Shown here in pieces: positions 24,627 through 33,183 of a stretch of DNA of 56,138 nt. The notes under the pieces are model-generated. The model did not search any database. It worked only from the letters and a program-made list of their open reading frames with translations, and had not been told where the DNA came from. A program made the position numbers and the translations under genes. Numbering within the stretch: position 1 is the first letter of the stretch; each line of letters opens with the position of its first letter. Source of the stretch: Neomesorhizobium albiziae (GTDB lineage: Bacteria > Pseudomonadota > Alphaproteobacteria > Rhizobiales > Rhizobiaceae). Location of the stretch: positions 1 through 56,138 of the forward strand of contig NZ_FOSL01000027.1 of assembly GCF_900114255.1 (NCBI RefSeq), given 5' to 3'.

Positions 24627-26273
24627 ATGAGGCTCGACGTCTACGAACAACTGATGAGGATGCAGGCAAGCCGCCGCCGCGTTCTGAAGCAAGCCGCGGT
24701 CGCTGCCGCTCTCGCCACCGGATCGTCGGGCGGCGTGCTCGGCGCCGTCGCTCGCTCCTTCGCGCAAGACGGCCTGCGCGCGCAAATCCTGAAGATCCCG
24801 GGAATTGGAGCTGGCGAGCCGACGGACGCGGACTGGCAGAAGGTCGGCGAGTTGTGTCTGGGCGATACCAAGAAAAATGTGGCGGAAGGCGAATTCGCCG
24901 GGGTCGAACTCACCTTCATGGGTCTCAACAACCAGAACAAGCACAACTTCCTCTTCCGCGGCTTCCTCGCGCCGTGGGAGGCCTATAGTGGCGCCAAGAT
25001 CAACTGGATCGACCTCGCACAGGCCGACTACAACCCGCGTCTGCAGCAGTCGATTGCAACGGGCACGGTCGACTTCGACATCATCGAGATGGGTGCGCCG
25101 CTAGAGGGCGACACTGCTGGCAGAGGCTTTCTTGACGAGATGCCTGACTGGGTGGCGAAGCAGGTCGATGCCGATGACATCGTCGACTACCTGAAGCCGC
25201 CGGTTGGAACCTGGAATGGCAAGACCTACCGCGTCACGATCGACGGCGATTGCCACACCTTCTTTTACCGCAAGGACTATTTGGGCGACGGGTCCATCAG
25301 CGGCATGACCAATCCGCCAGACACCTGGGCCAAGATCAAGGTCTTCTCCCAAGCCCTCAAGGGAAAGAAAGATCCGCTTACCGGGCGCGATGCCTATGGG
25401 TTCCTCGATCCATTGAAATACACTTGGGGCGGGTTCGGTTACTACTTCCTGGCCGACCGCGCCGCGGCTTACGCCAAGCATCCGGACGACCCGGCGTGGC
25501 TGTTCGACCCCGACACCATGAAGCCGCGCGTCAACAACCCGGCGTGGGTGCGGGCTATCCAGGACGTGATGGACATGATGCCGGACGAGCCGCTGGACCA
25601 GGTGAATGCCGATCCGAACACCACTGCGTCTCAGCAGTTCCTGGCCGGCACCGGCGGCGCGCTCTGCTGGTGGGGAGACATTGGCTCATATGCGCGCACA
25701 TCGGACACGTCAGTCGTCGGCAATGTCATCGGTTTCTCGATCAACCCCGGCGCCGACGAGGTCTACAACTCGAAGACCAGCCAATGGGAGAAACCCGCCA
25801 GCCCGAACTTCGCACCGAACATGGCGCATCTCGGCTGGGGCATCTACGTCACCAACCGTGTCTCGAACGACGAGAAGAAGCGTAAGGCGGCATGGTCGGC
25901 GGCAGCTCATCTCGGCGGCAGGGACATTTCGCTCTGGATGGCGGCGTATCCGTCCGGCTTCCAGCCCTATCGCAATTCGCACTTCAACTACGAGGAATGG
26001 GCGGCCGCGGGTTACGATCGCGACTATATCGAGGACTATCTCGGCTCAACCGCGGAGAGCTACAATCACCCGAACGCCGCCATAGAGCCGCGCATCCCCG
26101 GCATCTTCCAGTATTACTCGATCTTCGAGGACGAACTGGTGAAGGGCATTGCAGGCCAGTACGCCTCCGCTCAGGAGACAGCCGACGCGGTCGCCGCTGC
26201 TTGGGAGACGATCACCGACCAGATTGGTCGCGACAGCCAGATCAAGCTCTACAAGGAGTCGCTTGGTATGTAG
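24627..26273 (+). CDS. ABC transporter family 1 extracellular solute-binding protein (orphan)
   Basis: A 548-residue periplasmic binding protein. ATG 24627 follows GGAGGAAAC. A Tat-like leader (SRRRVLKQAAVAAALATGSS) is followed by a long family 1 (sugar/oligosaccharide type) binding fold: LTFMGLNNQNKHNFLFRGFL, TIDGDCHTFFYRKDYLG and LCWWGDIGSYARTSD are typical cleft regions. Family 1 proteins bind sugars, polyols or glycerol-phosphate. No permease or ATPase gene follows: the next gene is on the opposite strand 90 bp away. So it works with a transporter elsewhere, or the rest of the operon was lost. Being larger than most family 1 proteins, it resembles a subset found in rhizobia. Confidence 0.87.
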   Translation: MRLDVYEQLMRMQASRRRVLKQAAVAAALATGSSGGVLGAVARSFAQDGLRAQILKIPGIGAGEPTDADWQKVGELCLGDTKKNVAEGEFAGVELTFMGLNNQNKHNFLFRGFLAPWEAYSGAKINWIDLAQADYNPRLQQSIATGTVDFDIIEMGAPLEGDTAGRGFLDEMPDWVAKQVDADDIVDYLKPPVGTWNGKTYRVTIDGDCHTFFYRKDYLGDGSISGMTNPPDTWAKIKVFSQALKGKKDPLTGRDAYGFLDPLKYTWGGFGYYFLADRAAAYAKHPDDPAWLFDPDTMKPRVNNPAWVRAIQDVMDMMPDEPLDQVNADPNTTASQQFLAGTGGALCWWGDIGSYARTSDTSVVGNVIGFSINPGADEVYNSKTSQWEKPASPNFAPNMAHLGWGIYVTNRVSNDEKKRKAAWSAAAHLGGRDISLWMAAYPSGFQPYRNSHFNYEEWAAAGYDRDYIEDYLGSTAESYNHPNAAIEPRIPGIFQYYSIFEDELVKGIAGQYASAQETADAVAAAWETITDQIGRDSQIKLYKESLGM

Positions 26274-26364
26274 CCGGCTATCTTGGCACGACTTCAAAAA
26301 AGACGCCCAGCAGAGCGCTGCGCGTACCGCCGGGCAAGCTCCGGCCGGCCGATCGTCGGCCAAA

Positions 26365-28014
26365 CTACACGTTGCCGTATGTCTCTCTGAGTTCCTTCTT
26401 GTTGAATTTTCCGACGCTCGTCTTGGGCAGTGCATCAACAAACAGGATCTTGTCGGGGATGCCGAACTTCGAAATCACCCCGGCATCGGAAAACGATTTC
26501 AGATGTGCCTTTATTTGCATGTCGCTAAGATCGCCGGACCTGGGATTCCTGATGACGAGCGCCAAGGGTCGCTCGCCCCATTTCTCGTCCTTCACGCCGA
26601 TCACCGCGGCTTCCGACACACCCTCGCACTGCGAAATGAGATCCTCGATCTGCAGCGAAGAGACCCATTCGCCGCCCGACTTGATGACGTCCTTGATGCG
26701 GTCGACGACGCGAAGGTAACCGCTCGCGTCGATGACGCCGATATCGCTGGTGTGCAGATATCCGCCAGCCCACAATTGCTCGGAGGCTTCGGCGTTGTCG
26801 ACATAGCCCTGCGTGAGCCACGGCGCGCGAACAAGGATTTCACCTGGGGTTTTACCGTCATGGGGTACTTCGTTTTGGTCTTTGTCGACCAAGCGAATAT
26901 CGACAAGTGGTGCCGAAATGCCGGCTTTGGTTCGGATTTCCACCTCTTTCTCGGGATCGCCCGAGAGGTCCGCGGACTTCACCTGCGCCAGACAAAGCAA
27001 AGGGGCGCTCTCCGACATCCCGTAGCCGGCATAGACGTCGACGCCGAGCGCGAGCGCTTGCTTGGCGAGCGCCCTCGGTAGTTCAGAGCCGCCGACCACC
27101 ATCTTCAAGCCGGCGAGATCGGTGTTTGCCGCCGTGGCGGCGCCAAGGAGCATTTGCAGGATCGTCGGAACGCCGTGCGTGACAGTTACGCCTTCGGATT
27201 TGATCAGCTTGACCAGCAACGCGGGATCGTAGCGACCGGGATAGACCTGCTTTATGCCGGCAAGAGTGGCCGTCCACGGAAGCCCCCATGCATGCACATG
27301 AAACATCGGCGTGATCGGCATGTAGACATCATCGCGGCTGAAGCGGCCCTGTTTCGCGGCAACGCCCGAGAAGGCCATTTCGGCCAGTGCATGGAGCACC
27401 AGCTGTCGATGACTGAAATAGACACCTTTCGGCGCACCAGTTGTCCCCGACGTATAGAACGTCGTGGCAAGGGTGTTCTCGTCGAAGTCCGGGAAGTTGT
27501 AGTCGGGCGAGGCGGCGGCCAGCAGTTCCTCGTATGCGCCTGCAAATGAGAGGCTGCCTGTCTGGGGCGATGCTCGGTCCGACATCAGGACCAGCGTCTT
27601 CACCTTGGGCAGCTGCTGCTTGATGCCTTCCAAAATCGGAACAAAGTCGTCGTTCACCAAAAGCACCGACGACCCCGCGTAATTGATCGTATAGGCGAGC
27701 TGTTCCGGCGACAGACGGACATTTACGGTCTGTAGGACAGCCCCCATCATTGGAACTGCGAAATAGGCCTCCAGGAACCGGTTGCTGTCCCAGTCGAGCA
27801 CGCCGACGGTGTCGCCGGCGGCGATGCCGAGCCCGGCGAGGCTGGACGCCAGCCGCCCGATGCGTTCGCGCAACTGGCGATAGGTGAAGCGGCTTACATC
27901 ACGATATACGATCTCCTGATCGGCAGCCTGCAGCAGTGGCGTATGCCATAGCTGCTTTATGAGCAGTGGATAGCGATATGCGGAGTCGGTGACTTGTATA
28001 AGCCTGCCTGACAT
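26365..28014 (-). CDS. AMP-forming acyl-CoA ligase (medium/long-chain fatty acid type)
   Basis: A 549-residue ANL-superfamily enzyme. The P-loop-like TFYTSGTTGAPKGVYFSHRQ, the acyl-pocket region PMFHVHAWGLPWTATLAGIK, YAGYGMSESAPLL, the adenylate-binding YLHTSDIGVIDASGYLRVVD and the C-terminal catalytic Lys region LPKTSVGKFNKKELR are all intact. It activates a carboxylic acid to its CoA thioester via acyl-AMP. Sequence style is that of AlkK/medium-chain ligases, but chain length cannot be assigned. It lies just downstream of the six-gene acyl-CoA operon on the same strand (178-bp gap with its own CAAGTTT-rich leader) and probably supplies that pathway's substrate. Confidence 0.9.
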   Translation of the reverse strand: MSGRLIQVTDSAYRYPLLIKQLWHTPLLQAADQEIVYRDVSRFTYRQLRERIGRLASSLAGLGIAAGDTVGVLDWDSNRFLEAYFAVPMMGAVLQTVNVRLSPEQLAYTINYAGSSVLLVNDDFVPILEGIKQQLPKVKTLVLMSDRASPQTGSLSFAGAYEELLAAASPDYNFPDFDENTLATTFYTSGTTGAPKGVYFSHRQLVLHALAEMAFSGVAAKQGRFSRDDVYMPITPMFHVHAWGLPWTATLAGIKQVYPGRYDPALLVKLIKSEGVTVTHGVPTILQMLLGAATAANTDLAGLKMVVGGSELPRALAKQALALGVDVYAGYGMSESAPLLCLAQVKSADLSGDPEKEVEIRTKAGISAPLVDIRLVDKDQNEVPHDGKTPGEILVRAPWLTQGYVDNAEASEQLWAGGYLHTSDIGVIDASGYLRVVDRIKDVIKSGGEWVSSLQIEDLISQCEGVSEAAVIGVKDEKWGERPLALVIRNPRSGDLSDMQIKAHLKSFSDAGVISKFGIPDKILFVDALPKTSVGKFNKKELRETYGNV

Positions 28015-28192
28015 GGCGGCGCCCTCGGTTCCTCGCGGTCACATTCGGTCGCCGCTCAAGTTTCAAGTTTCAAAGTTTTGTTGGGGACCACTGTGTTTTT
28101 AGCCCCCCGCCAAGCAAACCATGCTAGCTGTCCGGCAACATCGTTCGTTCTCTCATTGCGCGTCGACCTGAACTCGATCTCCCTGCCCCCGA

Positions 28193-29167
28193 TCACTCAG
28201 CTGCGATTCTGCCCGAGATAGCCCCTTCCGAAGCCTTGGCACGCAGTTCGAGCAGGCCGAGCAGGAGTTCGTCCCGCTCCGCTTCGAGTTCTTCGACTGT
28301 GCGCGATCCGACCTCGGCATGGACGCTGTCGATCAGTCTCTTCTGCACCTCCGGCGTCAGCACCGGCGAGCCCAGGCTCTTCCACGAAGCGGTCATTGGA
28401 GCCGCGAACTGTTCCAGGAAGTGCTCGATGCCACCCTGGCCGCCGCCGAGATGATTGAGCATCATGTTGCCCATGATGCCCCAGCGCAGGCCCGGCCCGT
28501 AGGTCAGGGCCGTATCGACGTCGGCTGCGCTCAGCACCCCTTCGGCAACCAGGTAATAGACCTCGCGCGCCAACGCAGCCTGAAGACGGTTGGCGACGTG
28601 GCCGGGCAACTCCTTGTTGATGCGCACCGTCTGCTTGCCGATCGACGTATAGAACTTCTCAGCGCGCCGGATTGTTTCTTCGGAGGTTTTTGCCCCGCCG
28701 ACAATCTCGACCAGCGGCATCAGGTGCGGCGGATTGAACGGATGGCCGATGACGCAGCGCTCGGGATGAGATATTGCGCCCAGCTGGATCTGGCTCATGG
28801 CAAGCCCCGACGAACTGGAGGCAATAATGACGTCGGGCGGCAACAGCCCGTCGAGTTGGCCATAAAGCTTCTGCTTAAAATCGAGCCGCTCGGGCCCGTT
28901 CTCCTGCACGAGGTCGACGTCCTTCACGGCCTCTGCCAGATCGGTCGTAAAGACGAGCCTGAGTGGCGAGGCGCCAGGGGTGAGACCCAACCTCTCGAGC
29001 GCTGGCCAGGCGGCGTCAACGAACGCTCTTAACGAGGCTTCGGCATTGGGTGCGACGTCGGTTGCGACGACGTCGAGTCCTTTGGCTAGGAAGAGCGCCG
29101 TCCAGCTCGCGCCGATAACCCCTGTCCCGATGACAGCGACCTGGCGAATGGTTTTGATGTCGGACAT
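28193..29167 (-). CDS. 3-hydroxyacyl-CoA dehydrogenase family protein, L-carnitine-dehydrogenase-like
   Basis: A 324-residue NAD-dependent dehydrogenase. ATG 29167 has GGAGATC upstream. The Rossmann motif is AVIGTGVIGASWTALFL. SSSSGLAMSQI and HPFNPPHLMPLVEIVGG are the catalytic-site signature, and the C-terminal helical domain (AREVYYLVAEGVLSAADVD, YGPGLRWGIMGN) is complete. Details such as AEASLRAFVDAAWPAL and the HPFNPP block resemble L-carnitine dehydrogenase more than ordinary beta-oxidation enzymes, so the substrate may be carnitine or a similar 3-hydroxy acid. It is the last gene of the operon that starts with the acyl-CoA dehydrogenase (22 bp after the beta-propeller gene). The assignment to carnitine is tentative. 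Confidence 0.85.
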   Translation of the reverse strand: MSDIKTIRQVAVIGTGVIGASWTALFLAKGLDVVATDVAPNAEASLRAFVDAAWPALERLGLTPGASPLRLVFTTDLAEAVKDVDLVQENGPERLDFKQKLYGQLDGLLPPDVIIASSSSGLAMSQIQLGAISHPERCVIGHPFNPPHLMPLVEIVGGAKTSEETIRRAEKFYTSIGKQTVRINKELPGHVANRLQAALAREVYYLVAEGVLSAADVDTALTYGPGLRWGIMGNMMLNHLGGGQGGIEHFLEQFAAPMTASWKSLGSPVLTPEVQKRLIDSVHAEVGSRTVEELEAERDELLLGLLELRAKASEGAISGRIAAE

Positions 29168-29189
29168 GGTGTGATCTCCTTGGAAATGG

Positions 29190-30110
29190 TCAGGCATAAG
29201 CAATGCCGCTGAGGTTGCCCTGGGCATAGAGAAGCGTCCGCTTCTCCGATCCATCGAGTTTCGCGCAATAGACGGACCCGCCGAGATCGGTGACGAACAT
29301 GCGGTTGCCGGCGACATCGAGGGCGATGCCGATGCCCTCCATGAGGTCCGTGAGCACGACCTCCGGCAGGCGACCGCTGCCGGCCGGCGCGTCGATCGGG
29401 GCGCGATTGACGGTATTGCCGAAGGGCGGATTGCCACGATCGGTCCAATAGAGGACGCGGCTTTCCAGATCGAGCTCGAGGTCGATTGGCTCCGGCAGGT
29501 CGTCGAACAGCACTTCGATATCCGTGCGATTGGCGGCGTCCTCCCCCTCAGGCAGCTCTATGCCCGCGCGGAAGATCCGGCCGAGTTCGGAGTTGTCGGG
29601 GCCTTTCTGGGTCCAGTAGATCTGTCGGCGAACCGGGTCCACCGTGATCCCGACGCACCATCGCGTCGCGTCGCGACGATCGTCGTCGCCCTCGCCCGTC
29701 TCTACCAGCGTCTCGACATTCGTGCCGTCGAGATTTGCGCGCATCACCCGCATGCCCTCGCGATCCGACCAGTAGAGCTTGCCGCTGTGCTTCTCCAAAT
29801 GAAGCTGCTTCGGCGTGTGGGTGCGGCCCGGCGCGACGATAACCTTCCGATTTCCACCGTCGAAATCGGCGCGTTCGATGGACCCGTCGTTGAGGTTGGG
29901 AACCCCCATGTTGGTCCAGTAGATATGGCCGGCCTCGACGTCGATCGCGATGCCGTCGGGAAGCGGGCAGCCGGCGATGATGACCCTTCGTTCGGAGCCG
30001 TCCGCATTCATCGTGTGAATGCGACCGCCGCTCAGCTCCAGAAAGAACAATCGGCCGATGCGGGTCGCGCCCGATGAAACTTTTGCCCTGGTAGTCTCTA
30101 GTACGCTCAT
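29190..30110 (-). CDS. YWTD-type six-bladed beta-propeller protein
   Basis: A 306-residue protein from ATG 30110 (AGGAAAAATC upstream). It consists of repeated LDL-receptor-class-B-like blades: HIYWTNMG, KLYWSDREG, QIYWTQKGP, VLYWTDRGN and NRMFVTDLGG, each preceded by an Asp-Gly-rich turn (ADFDGGNRK, ANLDGTN, AKLDGSEK). There is no signal peptide, so it is cytoplasmic. Such propellers can be lactonases or gluconolactonase-like enzymes, or non-catalytic. Its place inside an acyl-CoA operon, next to a carnitine-dehydrogenase-like gene, hints at hydrolysis of a lactone or at a binding role, but the family has no fixed activity. Confidence 0.82.
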   Translation of the reverse strand: MSVLETTRAKVSSGATRIGRLFFLELSGGRIHTMNADGSERRVIIAGCPLPDGIAIDVEAGHIYWTNMGVPNLNDGSIERADFDGGNRKVIVAPGRTHTPKQLHLEKHSGKLYWSDREGMRVMRANLDGTNVETLVETGEGDDDRRDATRWCVGITVDPVRRQIYWTQKGPDNSELGRIFRAGIELPEGEDAANRTDIEVLFDDLPEPIDLELDLESRVLYWTDRGNPPFGNTVNRAPIDAPAGSGRLPEVVLTDLMEGIGIALDVAGNRMFVTDLGGSVYCAKLDGSEKRTLLYAQGNLSGIAYA

Positions 30111-30190
30111 GATTTTTCCTTTCGTGTCCCCGTCGCGCCCAGAAAAGTTGCGAGCCTGGGACCAACGGATCAGGATGGCGCAGGCAGCAA

Positions 30191-30976
30191 CTATTCCGCC
30201 GCGACCGACGCTGCCCCTTTCGTGAAATTCGGCGGGCGCTTTTCGATGAAAGCAGACAACGCCTCCTTGGCATCGGCGGAGCGCAATCGCTGGCTGAACT
30301 CTTGCCCTTCCTTTTCGATCGCCGCCTTGACTTGGTCGATGAAGCCCAGCTTCAAGAGCCGCTTGCTGGCCCACAATGCTCCGCTTGGTTTCGCTGCGAG
30401 CTTCTTCGCTGTCTCCATTGCTGTCGCGAACAGGCGATCGTCAGGCACCACGCGGGTCACCAGGCCCAGCTCTGCCGCTCGCGCGGCTCCGAAGGGCTCT
30501 CCCAACAGGAACAATTCCGCCGCCCGGATATGCCCGATGCGCGCCGGCAGCGAATAGCTCGAGCCGAACTCCGGCGTGAGCGCCAGGTTGATGAATGGCA
30601 GCTGAAACCGCGCGCCTTGGCCCGCGTAGACGACATCGCAGTGCGTCAGCATCGTGGTTCCGCCGCCGATCGCCGCGCCTTGCACGGCCACGACGATCGG
30701 CTTTTCGAACTTGATGAATGCTTCCATCAGCTGGGCCTGCGGAGGTTTCCCCGACGCGGGCGGGGGCTTCAGGAAATCGGCGGCGTCGTTGCCGGCGCAG
30801 AAGGCGTCTCCAGCGCTGTGCCAGAGGACGACATCGGTTTCTTCGTCGTCGGCGGCTTCGTTGAAAATTTCCGCCAGGCGCGTGTACATGGCTTTCGTCA
30901 TCGCGTTCTTCTTCTCGGGCCGATTGAACTCGATCCGCAGGATGCCGCCGGAACGCTCGGTGATGATGTCGTTCAT
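30191..30976 (-). CDS. Enoyl-CoA hydratase/isomerase family protein
   Basis: A 261-residue crotonase-fold protein from ATG 30976 (GGGAG upstream). LRIEFNRPEKKNAMTKAMY is the entry strand, DAFCAGNDAADF the first oxyanion-hole loop, and VQGAAIGGGTTMLTHCDVVY the second (GGG). PEFGSSYSLPARIG occupies the position of the catalytic Glu loop, with Glu in TPEFGSS. Members hydrate, isomerise or hydrolyse acyl-CoAs. It is one of two different crotonase paralogues in this operon, implying distinct steps rather than duplication (they share little beyond the fold). Confidence 0.87.
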   Translation of the reverse strand: MNDIITERSGGILRIEFNRPEKKNAMTKAMYTRLAEIFNEAADDEETDVVLWHSAGDAFCAGNDAADFLKPPPASGKPPQAQLMEAFIKFEKPIVVAVQGAAIGGGTTMLTHCDVVYAGQGARFQLPFINLALTPEFGSSYSLPARIGHIRAAELFLLGEPFGAARAAELGLVTRVVPDDRLFATAMETAKKLAAKPSGALWASKRLLKLGFIDQVKAAIEKEGQEFSQRLRSADAKEALSAFIEKRPPNFTKGAASVAAE

Positions 30977-31007
30977 TGCTTGACTCCCGTGTGTTCGTTT
31001 CGGTCCG

Positions 31008-32234
31008 CTAGGCCGCGCGTTCCTTTGCCATCGGCGCGGCGCCGCCTCTGCGCAGCCCCTCGATGCCCCGGGCGTCAAACCCCAGCTCTTGCAGTACTTC
31101 TTCGGTATGTTCACCAAGATCGGGCGCGCGCCGGGCAGGAACTTTCTTGACGCCATGCACCTGGATCGGACTGCTGATCGTCTCGGTGAGCTTGCCGCCA
31201 GCGCCCTCGAGCGGAACGACGATCTCGTTGAGCGTCAGCTGCGGATCCTTGATCACCTCTTCCGGCCCGCGCACGGCTCCGAACGTGACGTTGACGCCGC
31301 TGAAAACCTCATGCCAGTGCGCCATCGGCTGGCCGCCGAACACTTCGTCGAGAATTGCAGTGAGCTGCGGCCGATTTGCCGCGAGCTTTGCGCGATCGGA
31401 GAACCGCGGGTCTGTCAGGAGGTCCTCGCGCCCGATGGCTTGCGCCACGGCAACGAACCTGTCGGGCGCGATGATGAGCACGAACCAGGTTCCGTCGGAG
31501 GCGCGATAGACGTTGAGCGCTGCATTCGCTGGATTCTTGCGATCATGGGGGGCGGCAAACGTCGCGCCGGCCAATGCGCCCTGGATCGAGACGCTTGCCG
31601 ACCAGACGCCTTCCGCAAGCAGCGAGGTGGTGACATACGCTCCCTCGCCGGTACGTTCACGGCGATAGAGCGCCGTAACGATGGCCGAGTAGAGGCCCAT
31701 GGCTGTCGCGTTGTCACCGCTTCCGCCGACCGGCCAGGTTGGCGGCGAGCCGGCGTCGCGCGTCATCGACAGCAGACCGCTGCGCGCCCAGTACGAGGTG
31801 ATGTCGAAGCCGGGCAGATCGGCATCCGGGCCCTTCTCGCCGAAGCCAGTGAGATCTGCATAGATCAACCGCGGATTCCATTGCACGACATCGCTGTACT
31901 CAAGCTTCAGCTTGCGGCGGGCGTGGTGCGGCGTATTGACGACGAGCACGTCGGCCCAGGTGACGAGCTTCTGGAGCACCTGCTCAGCGTCGGGCGATTT
32001 GAGATCGAGCGTGATGCTTCGCTTGTTGCGGTTGGCGAGATGCCACTGATAGGGCTCCTCCGCGAGCGGCTGCGGGGCGACCCGGTTCCCATGTCTCCAT
32101 GGGTCGCCGCTCGGCGGCTCGATCTTGATGACGTCGGCGCCGAAGTCCGATAGGATGACGGCGGCGCTGGGGCCGGCGACGAAGCTTGAGAAGTCCGCCA
32201 CCTTCAGTCCGGAGAAGATATTTTCGGTTTCCAT
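31008..32234 (-). CDS. Family III CoA-transferase (CaiB/BaiF type)
   Basis: A 408-residue enzyme. LKVADFSSFVAGPSAAVILSD at the N-terminus, FGADVIKIEPPSGDPWR, and GFDITSYWARSGLLSMTRDA with the catalytic Asp are the family III signature. This class moves CoA between carboxylates via an aspartyl anhydride (carnitine/crotonobetaine, formyl/oxalyl, succinyl donors). With the acyl-CoA dehydrogenase, hydratases and a carnitine-dehydrogenase-like partner, the set recalls the cai logic, but the substrate is not proven. It is 31-33 bp from its neighbours on each side, thus clearly co-transcribed. Confidence 0.9.
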   Translation of the reverse strand: METENIFSGLKVADFSSFVAGPSAAVILSDFGADVIKIEPPSGDPWRHGNRVAPQPLAEEPYQWHLANRNKRSITLDLKSPDAEQVLQKLVTWADVLVVNTPHHARRKLKLEYSDVVQWNPRLIYADLTGFGEKGPDADLPGFDITSYWARSGLLSMTRDAGSPPTWPVGGSGDNATAMGLYSAIVTALYRRERTGEGAYVTTSLLAEGVWSASVSIQGALAGATFAAPHDRKNPANAALNVYRASDGTWFVLIIAPDRFVAVAQAIGREDLLTDPRFSDRAKLAANRPQLTAILDEVFGGQPMAHWHEVFSGVNVTFGAVRGPEEVIKDPQLTLNEIVVPLEGAGGKLTETISSPIQVHGVKKVPARRAPDLGEHTEEVLQELGFDARGIEGLRRGGAAPMAKERAA

Positions 32235-32267
32235 TTGGTTTGATCCTTGATGTTGCGGGCGAGCGGT

Positions 32268-33122
32268 TCAGCGCCCGTGGAACTGGGGTGCGCGCTTCTC
32301 GAGGAATGCCAACGTGCCCTCATTCTTGTCCTCCGTTCCGGCGCACAGGCCGAAGTAGGAGGCTTCGAGGGCGAGGCCTTCGCTCTGGCTCGTTTCCATG
32401 CCCTTGTTCGTGGCTTCGAGCGCATACCGCACGGCTATGGGTCCGTTGGCGGCGATCTCGCGGAGGATCGCTTCCGCGCGCGGAATCAGCTCCGTGGCTG
32501 GCACGATTTCGTTGACAAGTCCGATGCGGTGCGCTTCCTCAGCGCTGATCAGGCCGCCGGTCAAAATAAGCTGAAGCGCTCGACCCTTGCCGATCAGTCG
32601 GGGCAACCGCTGGGTGCCGCCGCCGCCGGGAACCAACCCCAGCTTCACTTCAGGCTGGCCGAACTTGGCCTGAGGGACCGCGATTCGGATAGTGCAGGCC
32701 ATCGCCGCCTCGCACCCGCCGCCCAGGGCAAAGCCGTTGATGGCAGCGATGACCGGCTTGCCGAGATCCTCGATCAGATAAAGCACCGCCTGTCCGAAGC
32801 GGCTCGATGCCTCTGCCTCGACCGAACTTACATGCGCCAACTCGCTGATATCGGCGCCAGCGACAAACGCCTTGTCGCCCGCACCGGTAAGAATAACGCC
32901 GCGCACACTGGCGTCGTCGCGCGCATCCTCGAAGGCCGAGCGAAGGTCGAGCCAGGTGGACCGGTTGAGCGCGTTGAGCACCTTCGGGCGATTGATCGTC
33001 ACATAGGCGATTGCGTTCCGTTTTTCGTAGAGGACATTGCGGAGCCGCGGTCCGGTGTTCAGCTCGCCGACTGGCAAGCTCATGTCGTATTCAAGTGTAT
33101 GGGCGGCAGCTGGCGAGCTCAT
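32268..33122 (-). CDS. Enoyl-CoA hydratase (crotonase)
   Basis: A 284-residue crotonase. ATG 33122 follows AGGAGACGATCC. AYVTINRPKVLNALNRSTWL, DKAFVAGADISELAHVSSVE, INGFALGGGCEAAMACTIR and QPEVKLGLVPGGGGTQRLPR are canonical; both catalytic Glu residues of true hydratases are present (GGCEAAM and FGQPEVKLG). It should therefore hydrate a 2-enoyl-CoA to the 3-hydroxyacyl-CoA. A 25-residue N-terminal extension precedes the fold. It is the second gene of the operon after the acyl-CoA dehydrogenase, which would make its substrate. Confidence 0.9.
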   Translation of the reverse strand: MSSPAAAHTLEYDMSLPVGELNTGPRLRNVLYEKRNAIAYVTINRPKVLNALNRSTWLDLRSAFEDARDDASVRGVILTGAGDKAFVAGADISELAHVSSVEAEASSRFGQAVLYLIEDLGKPVIAAINGFALGGGCEAAMACTIRIAVPQAKFGQPEVKLGLVPGGGGTQRLPRLIGKGRALQLILTGGLISAEEAHRIGLVNEIVPATELIPRAEAILREIAANGPIAVRYALEATNKGMETSQSEGLALEASYFGLCAGTEDKNEGTLAFLEKRAPQFHGR

Positions 33123-33183
33123 GGATCGTCTCCTGAGTTTCGATCTGGATGAAGGGGACTTGGCCGTTCCGGCAGATCAGCGC

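Noticed and set aside
26149-27081. 310-codon plus-strand frame
   Set aside because: Overlaps the end of the solute-binding-protein gene in another frame and is antisense to the acyl-CoA ligase.
31089-32153. 354-codon plus-strand frame
   Set aside because: Antisense to the CoA-transferase gene; no family features.
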